Below, in pieces: positions 1-8,800 of a stretch of DNA of 56,718 bases. This DNA comes from Catellatospora bangladeshensis (GTDB taxonomy: Bacteria > Actinomycetota > Actinomycetes > Mycobacteriales > Micromonosporaceae): contig NZ_BONF01000023.1 of NCBI RefSeq assembly GCF_016862575.1, positions 1 through 56,718 of the forward strand. The letters are read 5' to 3'. The translations under genes and the position numbers were made by a program. The stretch's first letter is position 1; each line of letters starts with the position of its first letter. The notes beneath the pieces were generated by a model, which saw only the letters and a program-made list of their open reading frames with translations, made no database searches and was not told the origin of the DNA.

Positions 1-22
1 CGGGGTGGGGGCCTGTGCGCCG

Positions 23-1486
23 CTAGCCGACGCGCACGGTGACGATGCTGCGGGCCGGCACGGTGAATCGCAGCCGCGATCCCTCGATCTGGTACCCGTC
101 CAAGTCCACGGGGCGCACCGTGTCCGGCGCGTCGAAGGTGTTGTGGCTGGTGGCGCTGTCCGCAGACAGGATCCGGGCGCGGTGCACGGTGGTGACACGC
201 TGCGGCAGCTCGACGTCGGCTTTGACATCACCGTCCAGACCGGCGTTGGTCACCGAGATGGTGTACGCGTCGTCGCGCCACGACACCGTGTACTCGCCGT
301 GCGTCCCGATCCTGCCGGGCGCGTCGCCAGGAGCAGGGCGGGCGTCGACGAACCAGGCGTCGTGGTGGTCGGTGTAGAGGTCGAACGCCCAGTAGGTCGG
401 GGTCCTGACCAGGCGCGGGCCGTCGGTGAGCAGCATCGCCTGCAGGACGTTGACCATCTGTGCGATGTTCGTCATCCGCACCCGGCCGGCGTGCCGGTGG
501 AACATGTTGAAGTTCAGCGCGGCGACCACCGCGTCGCGGATCGTGTTCTGCTGCTCCAGAAACCCGGGGTTGGTCCCCGGGGTCGGGTCGTACCAGGTCC
601 CCCACTCGTCGACGATCAACCCCACCCGCTTGTCCGGGTCGTGCTTGTCCATGATGGCCGAGTGGCGTTCGAGCAGGGTCGCCATCTTCCTGGTACGCGC
701 GATCGTGGCGTGCCACTCGTCGTCGCCGAAGTCGGTCGCCGAGCCCTTGGCGTCCCAGTTGCCGCTCGGGAGCGTGTAGTAGTGCAGGCTCAGCCCGTCC
801 ATGAACCGGGCGGCCGTGGACATCAGCACCTCGGTCCACTCGTAGTCGTCGTCGTTCGGGCCGCACGCGATCTTGTAGATCGGCAGCTCGCCGTACCGGC
901 GGACGTAGGTCTGATACTGCCGGTAGTGGTTGGCGTAGTGCAGCGGGGTCATGTGCCCGCCACAGCCCCAGCTCTCGTTGCCGACGCCGAAGAAAGGCAG
1001 CCGCCACGGCTGCTCGCGCCCGTGCCGCTTGCGCAGGTCGGCCATCGGCGAGGTGCCGTCGAGCGTGATGTACTCGACCCAGTCCCGCATCTCCGCAACG
1101 GTGCCGCTGCCCACGTTGCCCGAGATGTACGCCTCCGCGTCGAGCTGGTGCAGCAACTCGAAGTACTCGTGGGTGCCGAAGGCGTTGGTCTCCACGACCC
1201 CGCCCCAGTGCGTGTTGATCGAGGTGGACCGCTCGGCCTCCGGCCCGATGCCGCGCTGCCAGTGGTACTCGTCGGCGAAGCAGCCGCCCGGCCACCGGAC
1301 CAGCGGCACTTTGATCGCGCGCAGCGCCGCCACCACGTCGGATCGGATGCCGTGGCGGTTGGCGATGGGTGAGTCCTCGCCGACCCAGAGTCCCTCGTAG
1401 ACGCACCGGCCCAGGTGCTCGGCGAACTGGCCGTAGATCCGCCGGTCGATGCGGTGCGTCCGGGCGCCCTCCGCAATGGTGATCAT
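23..1486 (-). CDS. GH51 alpha-L-arabinofuranosidase
   Basis: A 487-residue protein that reads end to end like family GH51 exo-alpha-L-arabinofuranosidases, which release terminal arabinose from arabinan, arabinoxylan or arabinogalactan fragments by a retaining mechanism. The (beta/alpha)8 barrel fills roughly residues 1-300, and a C-terminal beta-sandwich follows. The [12 protein letters not shown] motif lies near residue 65. The acid/base glutamate is E171 in GVGNESWG, and the nucleophile is E294 in [10 protein letters not shown]. There is no signal peptide, so it should act in the cytoplasm on imported oligosaccharides, which fits the ABC importer encoded upstream in the same operon. The ATG overlaps the stop of the preceding remnant gene as ATGA, so translation is probably coupled. 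Substrate preference cannot be read from the sequence. Confidence 0.93.
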   Translation of the reverse strand: MITIAEGARTHRIDRRIYGQFAEHLGRCVYEGLWVGEDSPIANRHGIRSDVVAALRAIKVPLVRWPGGCFADEYHWQRGIGPEAERSTSINTHWGGVVETNAFGTHEYFELLHQLDAEAYISGNVGSGTVAEMRDWVEYITLDGTSPMADLRKRHGREQPWRLPFFGVGNESWGCGGHMTPLHYANHYRQYQTYVRRYGELPIYKIACGPNDDDYEWTEVLMSTAARFMDGLSLHYYTLPSGNWDAKGSATDFGDDEWHATIARTRKMATLLERHSAIMDKHDPDKRVGLIVDEWGTWYDPTPGTNPGFLEQQNTIRDAVVAALNFNMFHRHAGRVRMTNIAQMVNVLQAMLLTDGPRLVRTPTYWAFDLYTDHHDAWFVDARPAPGDAPGRIGTHGEYTVSWRDDAYTISVTNAGLDGDVKADVELPQRVTTVHRARILSADSATSHNTFDAPDTVRPVDLDGYQIEGSRLRFTVPARSIVTVRVG

Positions 1487-1740
1487 GGTGACTCCTCTGG
1501 CGGGGACGGCCGGACGAAGGCGAAGCCGTCGGGCTGCAAGACGATCTCGCCGACGGCGGTGTGGGCGAGCAGGTCGGTGCCTCGGATGGTGATCGTAACG
1601 GGATCGGCGCCGTGGTTGACGAGCGTGACCAGCTCACCCCGCCGGGCCGCCTCGACGCACGGCGGCAACGTCGGCCGGCCACTGCTCCGGGCTGTAGCCG
1701 TAGAGCACGCCGCGCAGCGCCGGTCACGCGGCGCGCTCAC
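1483..1740 (-). pseudogene. Collapsed GH42 beta-galactosidase remnant, still open
   Basis: An 85-codon open frame starts with GTG inside the upstream stop (GTGA) and ends in the ATGA overlap with the GH51 gene. Its last ~55 residues (from [17 protein letters not shown] to DGFAFVRP) match the C-terminal beta domain of GH42 beta-galactosidases. Just inside the 5' end, in a shifted frame at about 1670-1705, the DNA encodes GVLYGYSPEQWPADV, which resembles the GH42 N-terminal YNPEQWP signature. Several hundred codons between the two ends are missing, and the two ends are in different frames. I infer a large internal deletion plus small indels in a former GH42 gene. The remaining frame has no stop codon and keeps both overlaps with its neighbours. 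Catalytic activity is not possible. Confidence 0.72.
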
Positions 1741-2315
1741 GACATCCGGCCACGGGCGCGGCGCCGCACGGCGACGGCGGCGAACGCCAGCACACCCAGG
1801 GAAGGCACCAGCAGCAGCGGGGACTGCCAGGTCAGCACGGCCGTGAGCACCACCGCGACGAGCAGGTGCAGCGCCGCGCCCAGGTCGGCGTCGAGCTGGT
1901 CGCGCAGCCCGCGGACCGCGGCGAGCCAGCCGCCGTCGCGGGTCCACTCCCCCGCCGCCATCACCACCGCGGTCGCGACGATGCCCAGGACGAGCCAGCC
2001 TGCGGCCGCCATCACGGTGCCGGCCGGGGTCGGGTCGGCGCTCGCCAGCCCGATCGCGAACACCGCCGCGGCGGCACCGGCCAGTGCCGCCAGCGCGACC
2101 GCCGCCCCGCCCGCCGCGGCGGCCCGCGCGTCGCGCCAGAGCACGGAAAGTGGCGATGCCTGGTCGTCGACGTACCGGCGCAGGTGGCCGATCCCCGCGG
2201 CCAGCGCTGCCGGCGCCGTCAGCACCGGCAGGGCGAGCAGCGCGACGGCGACGCCGGTCAGCAGCACCTCGCCGAGCAGCGCGAATCCCCCGGCGTACGC
2301 CGTCCGCGCCCTCAT
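1737..2315 (-). CDS. DUF624 (YesL-type) membrane protein
   Basis: A 192-residue integral membrane protein of the DUF624/YesL type, with about five hydrophobic segments separated by short Arg-rich loops. The family commonly sits inside operons for CUT1 sugar importers and glycan-degrading enzymes; its biochemical role is not established. The start ATG overlaps the stop of the upstream permease (ATGA), which excludes the much longer frame that runs on upstream. The stop overlaps the GTG of the GH42 remnant. Family assignment rests on the membrane pattern, the length and the operon position, more than on a sharp motif. Confidence 0.78.
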   Translation of the reverse strand: MRARTAYAGGFALLGEVLLTGVAVALLALPVLTAPAALAAGIGHLRRYVDDQASPLSVLWRDARAAAAGGAAVALAALAGAAAAVFAIGLASADPTPAGTVMAAAGWLVLGIVATAVVMAAGEWTRDGGWLAAVRGLRDQLDADLGAALHLLVAVVLTAVLTWQSPLLLVPSLGVLAFAAVAVRRRARGRMS

Positions 2316-3172
2316 CCCTTCAGCCCCTGCGTCGCGACGCCCCGGATCAGCAGCCGCTGGAAGATGAGGAAGAACAGCAGCACCGGGATCAGGGACAGCA
2401 GTGAGGCGGCGACCGTGGCGCCGTAGTCGGAGGTGCTCGTCGCGTCGTTGTACAGGCGCAGCGCGACCGGCAGGGTGTAGTTCTCCGGCGAGGTGAGGTA
2501 GATCAGCGGTCCGAGGAAGTCGTTCCAGGTCCAGATGAAGCTGAAGATCCCGCCGGTGACCAGTGCAGGGCGCAGCAGCGGCAGGATGATCGACCGGAAG
2601 ATGCGCGGGTGCCCGGCGCCGTCGATGCGGGCCGCCTCGTCCAGCTCCCGCGGGATGCCCCGGATGAACTGCACCATGAGGAACACGAAGAACGCCTCCG
2701 TGCCGAGGTACTTGCCGATCAGCAGCGGAACGTACGTGTCCAGCAGGTCGAGCTGGTTGAAGATGATGTACTGCGGGATGATGATCACGTGGAACGGCAG
2801 CAGCAGCGTGCCGATCATCGCCGCGAAGAACAGCCCTGAGCCCTTGAACGGGACCCGCGCGAAGGCGTACGCGGCCAGCGCGCTGGAGCCCAGCGTGCCG
2901 ACGACCGCGAGCGACGCCACGATCAGCGAGTTGAGGGCGTAGCGCCACAGCGGGATGCCGGCGATGCCGTCCCACACCCGGACGTAGTTGTCCAGGGTCG
3001 GCTCCCACGGCAGCAGGCCGCTGTTGCGGCCGAACTCGCTCGACGGCTTGAAGGTGGCCGACAGCAGCCAGACGAGCGGGTAGAGCACGACGGCGGCGAG
3101 CAGGAGCAGCGCCAGATACCACACGATGGTGCTCGCCAGGCCGCGCCGCCGGGTGTGCTCGATCGCGGTCAT
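2312..3172 (-). CDS. Sugar ABC transporter permease (MalG-like, CUT1)
   Basis: A 286-residue inner membrane protein with six transmembrane segments, the second permease of a carbohydrate uptake ABC transporter. It carries the cytoplasmic coupling (EAA) motif as ELDEAARIDGAGHPRIF around residues 187-203, which docks on the ATPase. The C-terminus RGVATQGLKG is the typical MalG-type ending. The ATG at 3172 overlaps the stop of the preceding permease (ATGA); an upstream extension of the frame would lie entirely inside that gene and is rejected. No ATPase gene lies nearby, which is usual in actinomycetes, where one shared MsiK-type ATPase serves many such importers. Confidence 0.95.
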   Translation of the reverse strand: MTAIEHTRRRGLASTIVWYLALLLLAAVVLYPLVWLLSATFKPSSEFGRNSGLLPWEPTLDNYVRVWDGIAGIPLWRYALNSLIVASLAVVGTLGSSALAAYAFARVPFKGSGLFFAAMIGTLLLPFHVIIIPQYIIFNQLDLLDTYVPLLIGKYLGTEAFFVFLMVQFIRGIPRELDEAARIDGAGHPRIFRSIILPLLRPALVTGGIFSFIWTWNDFLGPLIYLTSPENYTLPVALRLYNDATSTSDYGATVAASLLSLIPVLLFFLIFQRLLIRGVATQGLKG

Positions 3173-4119
3173 CGCTGGTCTCCCGCGTAGTACACCCACG
3201 ACCGGGCGCTCCGGAACATGATCGCCGCGATGATCGCGACGGCGACGAGCACGATCCAGGCGATCGCCGCCGCGTAGCCCATCTGCATGTCGGCGAAGCC
3301 GCGCTTGTACATGTAGAGCGTGATGAAGTTGAGCTGGCCGCCCGGGGCGCCCGAGCCGTTGGAGATGATGAACGCCGACCCGAACACCTGGAAGGCGTGG
3401 ATGGTCTCCAGCAGCAGGTTGAAGAAGATGACCGGCGACAGCATCGGCACGGTCACCTTCCAGAACCTGTGGACCGGCCCGGCGCCGTCCACCTCCGCCG
3501 CCTCGTAGAGCTCGGTGGGGACCTGCTTGAGTCCCGCCAGGAAGATGACCATCGGGGCGCCGAACTGCCATACCACCAGAATGATCATCATGGGTATGGC
3601 CAGGTCGACGTCACCGACCCAGCCGCCCAGGTCGAGACCCAGGGACTTCAGCGAGGTGTCCACCGGGCCGTCACCGGCGAACATCGCCCGCCACACGATC
3701 GCGACGGAGACGCTGGCTCCGATGAGGCTCGGCGTGTAGAACGCCGACCGGAAGAACCCCGAGCCGCGCGTGATCGAGTTGAGCAGCAGCGCGACCGCCA
3801 GCGCCGCGGCGAGCTTGACCGGCGTGCCGATGAGCACGTACTCCAGGGTCACCTTCGCCGAGCGCAGGAAGATCGGATCGTCGGTGAACATCCGGGTGAA
3901 GTTGGCGAACCCGGCCCACTCCGGCGGGGTGAAGATGTCGTAGCGGGTGAACGCCAGATACAGCGAGACGGCCATCGGCCCGACGGTCAGGCCGAAGAAC
4001 CCCACCAGCCACGGGGCCAGGAAGCCGTACCCGGCCATCGTCTCCCGCCGCCCGGCCGCACGGCGGTCTGCCGTGCGGCCGGGGCCGCGCGCCACCGGCG
4101 TCCCCACAGGAGTTGCCAC
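3169..4119 (-). CDS. Sugar ABC transporter permease (MalF-like, CUT1)
   Basis: A 316-residue permease, first of the pair. A basic N-terminal extension (about residues 1-30, ending RRETMAGYGF) precedes six transmembrane segments. The EAA loop reads ELYEAAEVDGAGPVHRFWKV, with the conserved EAA---G. It forms the channel with the next gene product and accepts substrate from the binding protein encoded just upstream. The gap to that binding-protein gene is only 39 bases, and the stop overlaps the next ATG, so the genes are almost certainly one transcript. An internal ATG at MAGYGF is a possible alternative start and would shorten the N-terminus. Confidence 0.94.
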   Translation of the reverse strand: MATPVGTPVARGPGRTADRRAAGRRETMAGYGFLAPWLVGFFGLTVGPMAVSLYLAFTRYDIFTPPEWAGFANFTRMFTDDPIFLRSAKVTLEYVLIGTPVKLAAALAVALLLNSITRGSGFFRSAFYTPSLIGASVSVAIVWRAMFAGDGPVDTSLKSLGLDLGGWVGDVDLAIPMMIILVVWQFGAPMVIFLAGLKQVPTELYEAAEVDGAGPVHRFWKVTVPMLSPVIFFNLLLETIHAFQVFGSAFIISNGSGAPGGQLNFITLYMYKRGFADMQMGYAAAIAWIVLVAVAIIAAIMFRSARSWVYYAGDQR

Positions 4120-4158
4120 TTGATCTCCACTCGGTCGGGTCCGGCGGGGTGCGCGTGC

Positions 4159-5448
4159 CTACTTCTTGAGGATCGTGTCCATCTCGCTGAAGAACTGGTC
4201 CACCGCCTGCTCGACGGTCACCGTGCCCAGGCCCAGCTCCTCGCCCAGCTGCCGGAACTTCTCCTCGATCGAGCCGTAGCCCACGACGGGGACGGGCGGC
4301 GCCTGGCCGAGCCGGTCGTTGATCGACTTCTCGTAGTCGAGGATCTTCTGCGACAGCGGGTCGAGCTTCACCCCGGCCAGGTGCGTCGCCGACGCCGGCA
4401 GGCCCCGGTTGGTGCCGAACACGGCACCCGCCTCCTGGCTGTTGACCAGGAAGTCCACCAGCAGCGCCGACGCCTCCGGGTGGTCGGTGTTGGCCGCGAT
4501 GGCGTGCAGCATCGACGGCTTCAGGTACAGGTCCTTCGCGCCGGCCTTGGTCACCGGCGGGGCGGTCAGCGCCAAGCCGCTCGCGTCGACGCCCAGGTCA
4601 CCGGCATAGCCGGCGCCGAAGTTGTCCCAGGTCAGCTCGCTGGCCGTCAGGCCCGCACCGAAGCCGGACTTCGGCGCGACCTCCAGCAGGCGCTTGGTCG
4701 GGATCGTCGCGCCGGTGGCCCGCAGCTGCGCGCCCCGGTTCCAGAACGCGGCCAGGTCCTCCTTGGTGAACTGCGGCGCGCCCGCGTCGTCGAACAGGCC
4801 CTTGCCGTCGGCCCGCAGGGTGATCTCGAAGTTCTGGATGCGGCCGGTCGGGTCGGTGCCGCCCCAGACCTTGCCGCCGCCGCCCTTCGCGACCGAGCCC
4901 ATCCAAGCCGTGTACTCGTCCCACGACGTGCCGCCCGCGTACGCGGCCTCGCCCGACTTGCCGACCAGGGCGGTGTTGGTGAACATCGCCCACGCGTTGG
5001 TGCCGATCGGCAGCGCCGTCGTCACGCCGTTCACGACGCCGATGCCCAGCGTGGACTCGGTGAACCCGTCGGTCTTGAGCTGCTTGCCGAAGTACGGCTT
5101 CAGGTCGAGCAGCAGCTTGTTCTGCGAGTATTGGCGCAGGTAGGCGTAGTCGAACTGCATCACGTCCGGCAGGTCACGGCCCGCCGCCTCGATCTGGCGC
5201 TTCTCCCAGAACTCCGGGAAGGGCAGGAACGTCGAGTTGACGGTGATGTTCGGGTACTTCTCGTTGAACTTCGCGATCGCGTTCTTGTAGAAGCCCGCGC
5301 GCGTGTCGTTGCCCCAGAACGCCAGGTCGAGGGTGACCGGTGCGTTCGGATCGAAGTCGGCGCTGGGCCCCTCCGGGTCACCGCCGCATCCGGCGAGCAG
5401 GAGCGCCGCGCTCGCGACGGCAGCCATCGCGACCTTGAATCGTTTCAT
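4159..5448 (-). CDS. Extracellular sugar-binding lipoprotein (ABC importer)
   Basis: A 429-residue periplasmic-binding-type protein anchored as a lipoprotein. The N-terminus MKRFKVAMAAVASAALLLAGCGG gives a signal peptide with lipobox LAGC and acylated Cys near residue 21. The mature part begins with the typical VTLDLAFWGNDTRAGFYKN segment of CUT1 family 1 extracellular solute-binding proteins and ends FFSEMDTILKK. It captures an oligosaccharide outside the membrane and delivers it to the two permeases encoded downstream. It is the first gene of the operon. The GH51 enzyme and the former GH42 enzyme downstream suggest an arabino- or galacto-oligosaccharide ligand, which is inference from context. 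Confidence 0.95.
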   Translation of the reverse strand: MKRFKVAMAAVASAALLLAGCGGDPEGPSADFDPNAPVTLDLAFWGNDTRAGFYKNAIAKFNEKYPNITVNSTFLPFPEFWEKRQIEAAGRDLPDVMQFDYAYLRQYSQNKLLLDLKPYFGKQLKTDGFTESTLGIGVVNGVTTALPIGTNAWAMFTNTALVGKSGEAAYAGGTSWDEYTAWMGSVAKGGGGKVWGGTDPTGRIQNFEITLRADGKGLFDDAGAPQFTKEDLAAFWNRGAQLRATGATIPTKRLLEVAPKSGFGAGLTASELTWDNFGAGYAGDLGVDASGLALTAPPVTKAGAKDLYLKPSMLHAIAANTDHPEASALLVDFLVNSQEAGAVFGTNRGLPASATHLAGVKLDPLSQKILDYEKSINDRLGQAPPVPVVGYGSIEEKFRQLGEELGLGTVTVEQAVDQFFSEMDTILKK

Positions 5449-5516
5449 TAAGAGTGTCCCTTCTGGACGCGCGGCCGCCTAGGCAGCCGCCGAGCCGAAC
5501 CACTGGCACTCCGCCC

Positions 5517-5564
5517 GGAAAGCGCTTGCTGGCCCACACTAATGAACACCTATGTGTTACGCAA
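5517..5564 (-). promoter_or_regulatory. Promoter and LacI-type operator of sugar operon
   Basis: On the minus strand, TTGCGT (5564-5559) and TAGTGT (5541-5536) are separated by exactly 17 bases, a good sigma-A-type promoter reading into the binding-protein gene. The expected start point is near 5529. Immediately at it lies GGAAAGCGCTTGCT (5517-5530) with the palindromic core AAGCGCTT, the usual form of LacI-family operators in actinomycete sugar operons. A repressor bound here would block transcription, with sugar as likely inducer. No LacI-family gene is in the window. Confidence 0.6.
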
Positions 5565-5581
5565 GAGACTCCGGAAGGGAC

Positions 5582-5596
5582 ATAAATCGTTTCAAT
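5582..5596. promoter_or_regulatory. Possible second LacI-type site upstream of promoter
   Basis: ATAAATCGTTTCAAT (reverse TTGAAACGATTTAT) resembles a LacI-family half-symmetric site and lies about 20 bases upstream of the -35. The 10-mer AATCGTTTCA inside it recurs exactly at 5438-5447 over the start codon of the binding-protein gene, 147 bases away. The second copy partly encodes the N-terminus (MKRF), so it may be coincidence. The rest of 5600-5750 shows no recognisable gene or site. Confidence 0.35.
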
Positions 5597-5764
5597 CAAC
5601 GACGTCCGACGCGATGACCTGCATCACCGCTCGGCAGCCCGGCCGGCGGCGACCGGACGGCCCGGGTTGCGGCATCGAAGCTCCATCCGCACCGTCCGTC
5701 AGCACCGATGTGTCGGCGTGGGCGTCCGGTCCTTCGCCGATCACCGTCGGCTGAAGGAGACGCG

Positions 5765-5815
5765 ATGAGGAAGATGCCCATTTATCGAACATGTCGGCGC
5801 AGGACCATCCGATGA
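5765..5815 (+). CDS. Short leader ORF coupled to CHAP protein gene
   Basis: A 16-codon frame, MRKMPIYRTCRRRTIR, has the best ribosome binding site in this region (AAGGAG at 5754-5759, five bases before the ATG). Its TGA overlaps the ATG of the large downstream gene as ATGA (5812-5815). The downstream ATG has no purine-rich site of its own, so ribosomes probably reach it by termination-reinitiation. The peptide is strongly basic (six Arg and one Lys in 16 residues). Whether it has a regulatory role or simply loads ribosomes cannot be told. It could also be chance, but the exact overlap argues against that. Confidence 0.5.
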   Translation: MRKMPIYRTCRRRTIR

Positions 5816-8800
5816 GGACCAAGCGGACTACGGCGGCGGCCGCCCGCATCCTGACCTCACTGCTCGGCCTGCTGCTGGCCGCCGGCATCGTGGCCGTCGG
5901 GCAGCCGGCCACCGCGGCAGCGCCGACGCCGTCCTGGTGGAGCGGCGACTGCAACGTGAACAACCATCCCGGCTCCTACGCGCTGGGCGCGTCGTACAAC
6001 GGCGTCAAGGCGTGCGGCACGACCATGAACAACAACGAGCGCCTGGTGCGCTTCTTCCCGGGCGCCTGGGGCGAGTACGAGTGGCAGTGCGTCGAACTCG
6101 TGATGCGCTACCTGTACCTCGTCCACGGCATCGCCCCGTACGGCGCCAACGGCAAGGACGTCGTCAACAACTATCCGGGCACCCTGCTCGCCAAGGTGAA
6201 CAACTCGGGGTCCTCGACTCCGTCGCCCGGCGACATCGTCAGCATGTCCGCCACCGCCACCAACGCCTACGGGCACACCGCGGTGGTCACCGGCACCAGC
6301 CTCAACGGGTCCGGCACGGGCACGATCACGGTCATGGAGCAGAACAGCTCGGCGTCGGGTTCGCGCAGCATCACGGTGACCAACCGCGTCGTCGGCGGCA
6401 ACGTCACCGGCTGGCTGCACGCGAACTCCGGCGGCGGCGGACAGCAGCCCCCGGGTCAGATCTCCTCCGGCATCGACACGCTCATCCATGGCAGCCGTGT
6501 CAACCTGCGCTGGGGCTCGGCAGCGGGCGCGACGGAGTACCGCGTCTACCGCGACGGTGTCCAGGTCGCGTCGACCGGCGGCACCACTTTCCTGGACATC
6601 GGGGTGTCGGCGGGGCAGGCGTACACGTACACCGTCGTAGCGCGCAACGACTCCGGCCCGTCGTCGCCGGTCACCCGCTACGTGCAGACCACGGCCGAGG
6701 CGGCCGACCGGGCGTTCCTGTCGACGAAGGACGGGCCTGCCATGTGCGGACGGGCCGGTGACGAGACCACGAAGCTGCTCGTCTGCAACGTGCGCAAGGC
6801 CACCGGCTGGACCGCGTCGTACTCGCCGGCCACGGACTGGGGTTACGCGACCGACCGGTCCTGGCTGGTCAACGCCGACGGCACGGTCTCCTACTGCCGC
6901 CGGGTCAACAACGGCAACCAGGCGACATGCGACCGTTTCGACGGCACTGCCTGGACCTCCTCCACTTCCCCGCAGACCGATCTCGGCTACCACGAGAACC
7001 GGGCGTACCTGAGCACCAAGGACGGACCTGCGATCTGCGCCCGGGCGGGTGACCAGACTGCCCAGACGCTCGTCTGCACGGTGTGGAAGACGTCCGGATG
7101 GTCGACGGTCGCCTCCGCCGCCGGTGACTGGGGCTACGACACCGACCGGTCCTGGCTGACCAACACCGACGGCACCGTGTCCTACTGCCGCCGCGTCAAC
7201 AACGGCGACCAGGCCAGGTGCGACCGCTTCGACGGCACCGACTGGACCTCGTCCACGTCGCCGCAGACCGACCTCGCCTACCACGACAACCGGGCGTACC
7301 TGCCGACCAAGGACGGCCCGGCGGTCTGCGGCCGGGCAGGCGACCAGAACGCGCAGGCCCTGGTCTGCACCGTGTGGAAGCCCTCCGGCTGGGTGACGGC
7401 CACCTCTGCGATCGGGGACTGGGGGTACGCGGCGGACCGGGCGTGGCTGACCAACGCCGACGGCACCGTCTCCTACTGCCGCCGCGTCAACAACGGCAAC
7501 CAGGCCAGGTGCGACCGCTTCGACGGCACCGACTGGAGCTCGTCCACGTCGCCGCAGACGGACCTCGGCTACCCGGACAACCGCGCCTACCTGAGCACCA
7601 AGGACGGCCCGGCGGTGTGCGGCAGGGCCGGGGACCAGACGGCACAGTTCCTGACGTGCACGGTCTGGAAGGCCACCGGATGGGTGACGGTGTCCTCGCC
7701 GCCCGACGACTGGGGGTACGCGGCAGACCGGGCTTGGCTGACCAACGCCGACGGCACGGTGTCCTACTGCCGCCGCGTCGGTCAGGGCCACCAGGGCCTG
7801 TGCGACAGGTTCGACGGCACGCGCTGGGACTCGCCGCTGTCGGGCAACATCGACCTGGGCTACCCCGAGAACCGTGCGTACCTGAGCACCAAGGACGGAC
7901 CCGCGATCTGCGGCCGGGCAGGGGACCAGAACTGGCAGAGCCTCGTCTGCAACGTGCGGACGACCGGCGGATGGGTGTCGTCGTCCTCGCCCCGCGTCGA
8001 CTGGGGCTACAGCACCGACCGTGTCTGGCTCACCAACGCCGACGGCACCGTCTCCTACTGCCGCCGGGTCAACAGCGGCAACCAGGCAACGTGCGACCGC
8101 TTCGACGGCGCCGCCTGGACCTCGTCCACCTCGCCGCAGACCGACCTCGGCTACCCCGAGAACCGGGCGTATCTGAGCACCAAGGACGGCCCGGCCGTCT
8201 GCGCCCGCGCCGGTGACCAAAACTGGCAGACCCTTGTCTGCACCGTACGCACCGCCGGCGGCTGGATCTCGTCATCCTCGCCGCGCACGGACTGGGGATA
8301 CAGCACCGACCGAGTCTGGCTCACCAACGCCGACGGCACCGTGTCCTACTGCCGCCGCGTCGGCCTCGGCGACCAGGTCCTCTGCGACCGCTTCGACGGC
8401 ACGCAGTGGACGTCATCCACCTCACCGCGCACCGACCTCGGCTACGCCGAGAACCGTGCCTACCTCAGCACCAAGGACGGACCCGCGATCTGCGGACGGG
8501 CAGGCGACCAGGCGTCGCAGTTCCTCGTCTGCAACGTGAAGAAGGCCACCGGCTGGACGATGGCGACCTCGGCGCCCAACGACTGGGGGTACAGCACCGA
8601 CCGGACCTGGCTCACCAACGCCGACGGCACCGTGTCCTACTGCCGCCGGGTGGGCGCCGGTGACCAGGTCCTCTGCGACAGGTTCGACGGCACGCAGTGG
8701 ACCTCGACGATGTCGCCGCGGTTCGATCTCGGATACGCCGAGAACCGCGCCTACCTGCCCACCAAGGACGGCACGGCGGTCTGCGGCCGGGCCGGTGACC

